Positions 1 to 4,501 of a stretch of DNA of 5,454 nucleotides are shown one piece after another. The position numbers and the translations under genes are program-made. Under the pieces are notes generated by a model that was not told the DNA's origin, did no database searches, and saw only the letters and a program-made list of their open reading frames with translations. Source of the DNA: Micrococcales bacterium (GTDB lineage Bacteria; Actinomycetota; Actinomycetes; Actinomycetales; Microbacteriaceae); NCBI GenBank assembly GCA_947448975.1, contig CANFPR010000068.1, positions 1 to 5,454 of the forward strand, in the 5' to 3' direction. Numbering within the stretch: position 1 is the first letter of the stretch; each line of letters opens with the position of its first letter.

Positions 1-570
1 CATGCTGTACATGAGAGTCGACATGGTGTCTCGGCTCGCTTGCAGTTGCTTGCCCACAATGAAGTAGTAGGTGAGAAAAATTGCGGCTAGAAACGCGAAA
101 GTCACTCCGGTGATCGACAGGCTAGAGCCGCCAAAAAGGTTTGAAACAACGATTAGGCCGGCAAGAACCAGAGCGACGCCAAGCCACACCTGCTTAGAAG
201 GCTGAGTTCTAAACCAGAGCATCGAGACCAGCGGAACCCAGATGATGGCGGTGTACTCAACCAGAAGCGCAATGCCCACGGGTAGATTAAACACGGCCTG
301 CGAGTAGGCCCACTGCATGAGGGCAACTCCGAACACACCAAAGGCGATAAGCCGAGGCCACTCACGCAGCCGCACTCGAAATGCCCCGCGATTGGTGAGG
401 GCTAGCACGATGGCAGCGATGGCCGCGGTTGCAAGCGATCGAAAGAGAACGATTTGAGCCGGTGAAACGCCGGCCGAGATGATCACCTTGGAGGTGCTGG
501 CATTGATGCCAAAGAGCAATGCTCCAGCGATTGCATAGGTTGCACCCAGGGCTGGGTGTCGTCGAGTCAT
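1..570 (-). CDS. EamA/DMT-family membrane transporter, 3'-truncated by window edge
   Basis: An open frame on the minus strand runs from ATG at 570 to the left edge without a stop, giving 190 residues of a family usually near 290-300. The protein is strongly hydrophobic, with about six predicted membrane spans (roughly residues 8-31, 36-58, 71-91, 96-119, 127-144 and 153-172). This fits the first EamA repeat plus the start of the second. The early GINASTSKVI stretch and the LPVGIALLVEYTA stretch at 96-108 are typical of 10-span drug/metabolite exporters (RhtA/EamA type), which act in the cytoplasmic membrane. The substrate cannot be told; amino acids or other metabolites are possible. An in-frame GTG at 600 would add 10 residues and lies 9 nt from a -10-like TAGGCT, so it is a real alternative start. 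ATG 570 has no clear Shine-Dalgarno sequence. It is divergent from msrA. The family is firm; start and substrate are not. Confidence 0.88.
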   Translation of the reverse strand, partial: MTRRHPALGATYAIAGALLFGINASTSKVIISAGVSPAQIVLFRSLATAAIAAIVLALTNRGAFRVRLREWPRLIAFGVFGVALMQWAYSQAVFNLPVGIALLVEYTAIIWVPLVSMLWFRTQPSKQVWLGVALVLAGLIVVSNLFGGSSLSITGVTFAFLAAIFLTYYFIVGKQLQASRDTMSTLMYSM

Positions 571-609
571 CGAAATCCATTCGGCCAGATTTTGGCTCAC
601 TTGGCTATC

Positions 610-619
610 AGCCTAGGCT
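610..619. promoter_or_regulatory. Palindromic shared -10 element of divergent transporter/msrA promoters
   Basis: AGCCTAGGCT is a perfect 10-bp palindrome. Read on the plus strand it contains TAGGCT (614-619), 6 nt before the msrA ATG at 626. Read on the minus strand it contains the same hexamer (615-610), 9 nt before GTG 600 of the transporter. TTGGCT at 592-597 could serve as the plus -35 with a 16-bp spacer. No good minus-strand -35 is visible. The plus arrangement fits a leaderless msrA transcript. Promoter activity is inferred from sequence only. Confidence 0.5.
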
Positions 620-625
620 AGAGAA

Positions 626-1147
626 ATGATGAATTTCGTTCTCGCCGGTGGTTGTTTTTGGTGTCTCGACAGCAGCTTCATGCAGTTTGCTGGAGTGCAC
701 GATGTTGAGGTTGGCTACATGGGCGGTTCGCTCGATAATCCGGGTTACGAGGCCGTTTGCAGTGGCAACACGGGGCACGCCGAGGTCGCCAGAATCGTGT
801 TTGACGAAACGGTAATTCCGGCCGAAGTGATTCTCGACATCTTCTTCACGATTCACGACCCGCGCCAACTTAACCGCCAGGGTAACGACATTGGCACTCA
901 GTACCGCTCGGCAATGTTCTATGCCGACGACGCACAGAAGGCTCTCTTCGAAGCAGCGCTAACTCGCGCCGCCGATCACTGGGATGGAGAGATCGTGACC
1001 GAACTCGTCCCGATTGAGCGGTTCTGGATGGGCGAGGAGTATCACCAAGACTTCTTTGCAAAGAACCCAAATCAGGGATACTGCAACGCGGTTGTTTCGC
1101 CAAAGATGGCAAAGGCACGCGCCGGATTCGCAACGTACCTTCGCTAG
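626..1147 (+). CDS. msrA: Peptide-methionine (S)-S-oxide reductase MsrA
   Basis: A 173-residue cytoplasmic enzyme, the normal length for compact MsrA. It reduces the S epimer of methionine sulfoxide in free or protein-bound form, using thioredoxin-type reductant. The catalytic motif GGCFWC lies at residues 8-13, with nucleophile Cys10. The family blocks follow in order: VGYMGG (29-34), the GNTGHAEV stretch (47-54), HDPRQLNRQGNDIGTQYRS (77-95), and NPNQGYC near the C terminus with the likely resolving Cys153. Other cysteines are Cys13 and Cys45. The residue after the motif pair is Asp15, where E. coli MsrA has Glu; this is a common family variant. ATG 626 is followed immediately by ATG 629. 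There is no Shine-Dalgarno sequence, but TAGGCT ends 6 nt upstream, so translation is probably leaderless from 626. It is divergent from the transporter and followed by a co-directional SSB gene after 126 nt. No MsrB is seen here. The identification is secure. Confidence 0.97.
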   Translation: MMNFVLAGGCFWCLDSSFMQFAGVHDVEVGYMGGSLDNPGYEAVCSGNTGHAEVARIVFDETVIPAEVILDIFFTIHDPRQLNRQGNDIGTQYRSAMFYADDAQKALFEAALTRAADHWDGEIVTELVPIERFWMGEEYHQDFFAKNPNQGYCNAVVSPKMAKARAGFATYLR

Positions 1148-1168
1148 AACCCGCGGATTTATTGACTC

Positions 1169-1259
1169 CTAGCGAGTTATCCACAGATTTGGTGACGGCT
1201 CACATTTCTTAGCCGAGCCTTGCAAAAATCATCACTACGAGTTGTTGAGTGCTCGCTAG
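1169..1259. repeat. 8-bp inverted repeat flanking the ssb upstream region
   Basis: CTAGCGAG (1169-1176) is the exact reverse complement of CTCGCTAG (1252-1259), 75 nt apart. The left arm can alternatively pair over 7 bp with TCGCTAG (1141-1147), which covers the last codon and stop of msrA, across a 21-nt loop. The right arm ends 1 nt before the ssb Shine-Dalgarno sequence. The two pairings exclude each other. Arms this short may be chance, and no T-run follows the shorter hairpin. Confidence 0.3.
1177..1185 (+). promoter_or_regulatory. Perfect DnaA-box sequence upstream of the ssb paralogue
   Basis: TTATCCACA at this site matches exactly the classical strong 9-mer bound by the replication initiator DnaA. 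I saw only this one exact copy on either strand, so it is not an origin cluster. It sits 30 nt after the msrA stop and 89 nt before the ssb GTG. TTGACT at 1162-1167 just upstream would make an acceptable -35, which would put the box in the spacer and -10 zone. Binding and regulation are inferred. Confidence 0.45.
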
Positions 1260-1260
1260 T

Positions 1261-1267
1261 GAAAGGT
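1261..1267 (+). promoter_or_regulatory. Shine-Dalgarno sequence fixing the ssb start at GTG 1274
   Basis: GAAAGGT matches the 5' part of the anti-16S consensus AGAAAGGAGG and ends 6 nt before GTG 1274. No comparable site precedes the alternative in-frame starts TTG 1220 or GTG 1259. The protein from GTG 1274 also begins where SSB-family homology begins. Confidence 0.7.
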
Positions 1268-1273
1268 AAGTCT

Positions 1274-1696
1274 GTGACCGAAAGCATCACAGTTTCAGGG
1301 TTGGTTGCTACCACCCCACGTCATCTCATCACCCAAGACGGACTGCCCATAACCTCGTTTCGTCTGGCGGCATCAAGTCGTCGGTTCGATCGAGAGCAGG
1401 GCAAGTGGGTTGACGGCGAAACAAATTGGTATACCGTCACCGGTTTTCGACAGTTGGCGATAAACCTAGCAACCTCGGTGAGCAAAGGGGAGCGCATCAT
1501 GGTTGCAGGTCGTCTACGAGTTCGCGACTGGGACAACGGCGAACGCGCCGGAACCTCGGTAGAGATTGAAGCCGAGCACCTTGGCCACGACCTGCTTTGG
1601 GGAACAGCAGCGTTCACCAGAACCGTCTTGGTGAACGAGTCGGAGCCAGAACAAGAAGAGGAGCCGCAACCGAAGGTAAAAGTTGCGGCGAATTGA
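1274..1696 (+). CDS. ssb: Single-stranded DNA-binding protein paralogue (SsbB-like)
   Basis: A 140-residue protein with an SSB OB-fold over about residues 4-106. Family features include the opening strand ITVSGLVATTP, SFRLAASSRRF (28-38), WVDGETNWYTVTGF (45-58), the LA..V.KGERIMVAGRL block (65-81) and a closing VEIEAEHLG strand (96-104). Such proteins coat ssDNA in replication, repair or recombination, normally as tetramers. The tail is short and acidic (a Glu-rich run near 126-131) and ends in basic and neutral residues. It lacks the DDIPF-type tip through which the housekeeping SSB recruits partners, so this is probably the second actinobacterial SSB rather than the essential one. From memory, M. 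tuberculosis has a similar paralogue (Rv2478c) beside ettA (Rv2477c). GTG is chosen as start because of the Shine-Dalgarno sequence 6 nt upstream. No clear -10 is seen, so it may be read from msrA or from a promoter near the DnaA-box match. The family is firm; the paralogue role is inferred. Confidence 0.9.
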   Translation: MTESITVSGLVATTPRHLITQDGLPITSFRLAASSRRFDREQGKWVDGETNWYTVTGFRQLAINLATSVSKGERIMVAGRLRVRDWDNGERAGTSVEIEAEHLGHDLLWGTAAFTRTVLVNESEPEQEEEPQPKVKVAAN

Positions 1697-1704
1697 ACAA
1701 AATG

Positions 1705-1764
1705 TCTAGCTAGTCGCATCGCTGAGCTAGATTCGCGGTCGTCGCCCACCTTCATCGACCGCGA
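1705..1764 (+). ncRNA. Two adjacent inverted repeats after ssb (possible structured RNA)
   Basis: Two perfect stems sit side by side. Stem H1 is TCTAGCT (1705-1711) with AGCTAGA (1725-1731), 7 bp with a 13-nt loop. Stem H2 is TCGCGGTCG (1733-1741) with CGACCGCGA (1756-1764), 9 bp with a 14-nt loop. One base separates H1 from H2, and one base separates H2 from the longer stem that starts at 1766. Neither is followed by a T-run. The end of H1 and start of H2 overlap TAGATT (1728-1733), a possible -10 element, so H2 could instead be a DNA operator. I recognise no named RNA family. RNA function is inferred only from the tight packing of stems. Confidence 0.3.
1728..1733 (+). promoter_or_regulatory. 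Candidate -10 element for a long ettA leader
   Basis: TAGATT fits the TAnnnT actinobacterial -10 pattern and would start a transcript near 1740, giving an ettA leader of about 130 nt. No matching -35 is visible 16-18 bp upstream. It coincides with the hairpin arms at 1725-1741, so it may be part of those instead. Confidence 0.3.
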
Positions 1765-1793
1765 TGGCGCTCGTCCTAAAACCCGCTCAATGA
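1764..1793 (+). CDS. Possible nine-codon upstream ORF in the ettA leader
   Basis: ATG at 1764 opens a nine-residue frame, MALVLKPAQ, ending with TGA at 1791-1793. The frame contains the whole left arm (1766-1779) of the terminator-like stem before ettA. A ribosome on it would therefore stop that stem from forming, as in leader-peptide attenuation. There is no Shine-Dalgarno sequence, and the ATG lies at the edge of stem H2. A second minimal frame, ATG-AAA-TAA, sits at 1790-1798. Frames this short occur often by chance; the coincidence with the stem is the only support. Confidence 0.2.
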   Translation: MALVLKPAQ

Positions 1794-1838
1794 AATAAAC
1801 TGTTGAGCAACAGGTATTAGGGCGAGCGCTCTTTTCTT
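1766..1838 (+). terminator. Long terminator- or attenuator-like stem before ettA
   Basis: The arm at 1766-1779 (GGCGCTCGTCCTAA) pairs along its full length with 1817-1830 (TTAGGGCGAGCGCT). That gives 14 consecutive pairs, two of them G-U, followed by the T-rich run CTTTTCTT (1831-1838). The 37-nt loop holds its own alternatives: GCTCAA (1785-1790) with TTGAGC (1803-1808), or CTGTT (1800-1804) with AACAG (1809-1813), which compete for the same bases. An intrinsic terminator usually has a short loop, so this may be a branched attenuator. It could equally be the terminator of the msrA-ssb unit with ettA restarted downstream. Confidence 0.5.
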
Positions 1839-1843
1839 AACCT
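1838..1843 (+). promoter_or_regulatory. Alternative -10 element directly before ettA
   Basis: TAACCT fits TAnnnT and would start an ettA transcript near 1850, leaving a short leader with the GAAAG Shine-Dalgarno-like site at 1856-1860. No good -35 is visible. If this promoter is the main one, the upstream stem is simply a terminator for ssb. Confidence 0.25.
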
Positions 1844-1873
1844 CAAAATCTTTGCGAAAGTGACGTGCTTGGC

Positions 1874-3556
1874 ATGGCCGAATTTATTTACCAGATGATC
1901 AAAGCCCGCAAGGCTCACGGCGACAAGGTCATTCTCGACGACGTCACTTTGGCGTTCTACCCTGGCGCGAAAATCGGTGTTGTTGGCCCAAACGGTGCAG
2001 GTAAGTCATCGGTGCTCAAGATTATGGCTGGTCTAGACACCACCACCAACGGCGAAGCAAGACTGAGCCCAGGATTCACCGTTGGCATGTTGATGCAGGA
2101 GCCACCTCTAGACGAAACCAAGACCGTGCTCGGCAACGTTGAAGAAGCCGTTTCACACATCAAGGCCAAAGTCGACCGCTTCAACCAAATTTCAGAAGAG
2201 ATGGCAAGCCCAGACGCAGATTTCGACACCCTGCTAGAAGAGATGGGAAAGCTTCAAGAAGAGATCGACCACCTCGATGCTTGGGATCTCGACAGCCAGC
2301 TCGAGCAGGCCATGGATGCGCTCCGCTGCCCTCCGGGCGACTTACCCGTAACCAACCTCTCCGGTGGTGAGCGTCGCCGCGTGGCTCTGTGCAAGCTTCT
2401 ACTTGAAAAGCCAGACCTGCTGCTGCTTGACGAACCAACTAACCACCTCGACGCCGAGTCGGTTCTTTGGCTCGAACAGCACTTGGCCAAGTATCCAGGC
2501 GCAGTTTTGGCTGTTACACACGACCGTTACTTTCTAGACAACGTGGCTGAGTGGATTCTCGAGCTCGACCGCGGCCGCGCCTATCCTTACGAAGGTAACT
2601 ACTCGACCTACCTAGAGAAGAAGCAGGAGCGTCTCGAAGTTCAAGGCAAGAAAGACGCCAAGCTTTCTAAGCGACTGAGCGAAGAACTCGAATGGGTACG
2701 CTCGAGCCCTAAGGCACGCCAGACCAAGTCGAAGGCTCGTCTGGCCAAGTACGAAGAGATGGCTGCCGAGGCAGACAAGACTCGCAAACTCGACTTCGAA
2801 GAAATCCAGATTCCGGTTGGTCCTCGATTGGGCAACGTGGTTCTCGAAGCCAGCAACCTGCAGAAGGGCTTCGAAGGCCGCTCGCTTATCAACGGCTTGT
2901 CTTTCTCGCTTCCGCGCAACGGAATCGTGGGAGTTATTGGCCCGAACGGTGTTGGAAAGTCAACCCTGTTCAAGACCATCGTCGGTTTGGAGCCGCTCGA
3001 CGGGGGAGACCTCAAGATCGGTGAAACCGTAAAGATCTCGTACGTCGACCAGAGCCGTGCCGGCATCGACCCAAACAAGACACTTTGGGAAGTTGTTTCT
3101 GGCGGTCTCGATTACATGCAGGTCGGTCAGCAAGAAATGCCTTCGCGCGCTTATGTGGCAGCGTTCGGCTTCAAGGGGCCAGATCAGCAAAAGCCAGCCG
3201 GCGTTCTTTCGGGTGGTGAGCGCAACCGCCTTAACCTAGCCCTCACGCTCAAGCAGGGTGGAAATCTTCTTCTGCTCGACGAACCGACAAACGACCTCGA
3301 TGTCGAAACCCTTTCGAGTCTCGAAAACGCACTTCTCGAGTTTCCGGGCTGCGCCGTGGTGATCACACACGATCGCTGGTTCCTAGACAGAGTGGCAACG
3401 CACATCCTTGCCTACGAAGGCGGCGACGACAACCCAGATCAGTGGTACTGGTTTGAAGGAAACTTCGAGGCTTACGAGGCAAACAAGATCGAGCGCCTAG
3501 GTGCCGAAGCGGCGAAACCTCACCGCTCGACCTACCGTCGACTCACTCGCGACTAA
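1874..3556 (+). CDS. ettA: Energy-dependent translational throttle protein EttA (ABC-F)
   Basis: A 560-residue soluble ABC-F ATPase (E. coli EttA has 555). It binds the ribosomal E site and lets the first steps of elongation proceed or stall according to the ATP/ADP state. Two ABC domains are complete. Domain 1 has Walker A GPNGAGKSS (38-46), signature LSGGE (162-166) and Walker B LLLLDEP with catalytic Glu187. Domain 2 has Walker A GPNGVGKST (356-364), signature LSGGE (445-449) and Walker B with Glu470. Between them, about 240-320, lies the charged linker with SSPKARQTKSKARL that contacts P-site tRNA. There are no membrane spans. ATG 1874 is chosen because the family opens MAEFIY and GAAAG-type pairing at 1856-1860 is better spaced for it; GTG 1865 would add only three residues. 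The ettA stop overlaps the tesB stop on the other strand. The protein closely resembles my recollection of mycobacterial Rv2477c. A dedicated resistance ABC-F is unlikely given this match. Confidence 0.97.
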   Translation: MAEFIYQMIKARKAHGDKVILDDVTLAFYPGAKIGVVGPNGAGKSSVLKIMAGLDTTTNGEARLSPGFTVGMLMQEPPLDETKTVLGNVEEAVSHIKAKVDRFNQISEEMASPDADFDTLLEEMGKLQEEIDHLDAWDLDSQLEQAMDALRCPPGDLPVTNLSGGERRRVALCKLLLEKPDLLLLDEPTNHLDAESVLWLEQHLAKYPGAVLAVTHDRYFLDNVAEWILELDRGRAYPYEGNYSTYLEKKQERLEVQGKKDAKLSKRLSEELEWVRSSPKARQTKSKARLAKYEEMAAEADKTRKLDFEEIQIPVGPRLGNVVLEASNLQKGFEGRSLINGLSFSLPRNGIVGVIGPNGVGKSTLFKTIVGLEPLDGGDLKIGETVKISYVDQSRAGIDPNKTLWEVVSGGLDYMQVGQQEMPSRAYVAAFGFKGPDQQKPAGVLSGGERNRLNLALTLKQGGNLLLLDEPTNDLDVETLSSLENALLEFPGCAVVITHDRWFLDRVATHILAYEGGDDNPDQWYWFEGNFEAYEANKIERLGAEAAKPHRSTYRRLTRD

Positions 3557-4449
3557 TTGCCCTGAGGTACGCGAACCATTCCCTCTTGGGCGATGGTGGC
3601 AAGTAGTTTGCCGTCTCGGGTAAAGATCTTTCCGGTAGAAAGCCCACGGCCGTTTTGCGCGCTCGGAGACTCCTGAACGTAGAGAAGCCACTCATCGACG
3701 CGACCGTGTCGGTGAAACCACATGGCGTGATCTAGGCTCGCAGTTTTCAAACCGGGGTAAGACCACGGCACACCGTGTCGACGGTAGATCGCCTCGAGAA
3801 TCGTGTAATCGCTCAAATAGGCGAGAGCAGCTCGGTGCAGTTCCATGTCGTCTGGCATCGGCCCCAGAGCCTTCAGCCACACTGCCTGTTTTGCCACTTG
3901 CTCACCCTCCACGTTGAAATAGATCGGGCTCTCAACGTGACGCATGTCAAACGGGCGGGCTTTCGACCAATACTGGGCTACTGGGTGAGGGTTGTCGCCC
4001 ATTATCTCGGCGGCGCTTGGCAGAGTTTCTGGGTCGGGAACGTCTAGCGGCATTAGGTCTTGATGATCAAGCCCTGGGTCGACATCTTGAAATGAAGCGA
4101 TCATCGAAAAGATGGGCTCGCCGTTCTGATAGGCCTGCACTCTTCGAGTGCTAAAAGAGCGGCCGTCGCGCAAGCGATCAACCGAGAACGTGATTGGAAG
4201 ATTGATGTCACCGGGTCTCAAGAAGTATCCGTGAAGCGAGTGCGATGGTCGAGCCGGGTCGACCGTGCGAGTTGCGGCAACCAGTGACTGCGCCAAAACC
4301 TGACCACCAAACACTCGACCGTGCGGCATCCACTGCGACGGCCCGATGAAGATGTCTTCGCGAGTTCGTGCCCCCGATGCATCCGAGAGATCGAGGGTGG
4401 TGAGCAATTCGGCTAGGGGATCGCTTGGGATCTGGATTTCTGGAGACAT
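3553..4449 (-). CDS. tesB: Acyl-CoA thioesterase II (TesB family)
   Basis: A 298-residue protein with two hot-dog domains, close to E. coli TesB in length. It hydrolyses acyl-CoA to free fatty acid and CoA in the cytoplasm; the chain-length preference cannot be read from sequence. Family blocks seen are the VFGGQVLAQSL stretch (46-56), LHGYFLRPGD (72-81), DGRSFSTRRV (95-104), the YLSD block (211-214), SLDHAMWFHR (238-247) and IAQEG (286-290). By alignment from memory with E. coli TesB, the catalytic Asp/Thr/Gln fall at Asp214, Ser238 and Gln288, so Thr is replaced by Ser, which keeps the hydroxyl. ATG 4449 is preceded by GGTGA 3 nt upstream of the start, a plausible Shine-Dalgarno sequence. 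It converges on ettA with a 4-base stop overlap (3553-3556) and diverges from the unknown gene at 4502. No terminator is visible at its 3' end. The family is secure. Confidence 0.95.
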   Translation of the reverse strand: MSPEIQIPSDPLAELLTTLDLSDASGARTREDIFIGPSQWMPHGRVFGGQVLAQSLVAATRTVDPARPSHSLHGYFLRPGDINLPITFSVDRLRDGRSFSTRRVQAYQNGEPIFSMIASFQDVDPGLDHQDLMPLDVPDPETLPSAAEIMGDNPHPVAQYWSKARPFDMRHVESPIYFNVEGEQVAKQAVWLKALGPMPDDMELHRAALAYLSDYTILEAIYRRHGVPWSYPGLKTASLDHAMWFHRHGRVDEWLLYVQESPSAQNGRGLSTGKIFTRDGKLLATIAQEGMVRVPQGN

Positions 4450-4481
4450 AGTTCACCGCTTTCGCCTTCAACTGCCTACAC

Positions 4482-4492
4482 AGGCTAGTTTA
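4482..4492. promoter_or_regulatory. Overlapping divergent -10 elements of tesB and the 4502 gene
   Basis: On the plus strand TAGTTT (4486-4491) lies 10 nt before ATG 4502, implying a leader of only a few bases and no Shine-Dalgarno sequence. On the minus strand TAAACT (4492-4487) and TAGCCT (4487-4482) are both possible tesB -10 hexamers, giving a leader of about 30 nt that includes the GGTGA site. No convincing -35 is visible on either strand. The whole gene-free gap is only 52 bp. Confidence 0.4.
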
Positions 4493-4501
4493 GACACGAC
4501 C

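Noticed and set aside
362..580. Minus-strand 72-residue frame starting at ATG 580
   Set aside because: Overlaps the transporter in another frame; the transporter frame gives clear membrane spans and family motifs, this one does not.
1220..1273. Longer ssb start at TTG 1220 (or GTG 1259)
   Set aside because: No Shine-Dalgarno sequence precedes either, the added residues do not look like SSB family sequence, and GTG 1274 has a good Shine-Dalgarno sequence at 1261-1267.
1321..1755. 144-residue minus-strand frame opposite ssb
   Set aside because: Composition typical of an antisense shadow, and the plus strand here is a clear SSB.
1824..1831. GAGCGCTC palindrome as a stand-alone protein site
   Set aside because: It is part of the right arm of the longer stem 1766-1830, which explains it better.
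2641..3078. 145-residue minus-strand frame inside ettA
   Set aside because: Opposite a fully conserved ABC-F gene; no family resemblance of its own.
4346..4501. Longer start for the 4502 gene at ATG 4346
   Set aside because: The extra part lies antisense inside tesB, crosses the divergent promoter and has no independent support; a -10 lies just before 4502.
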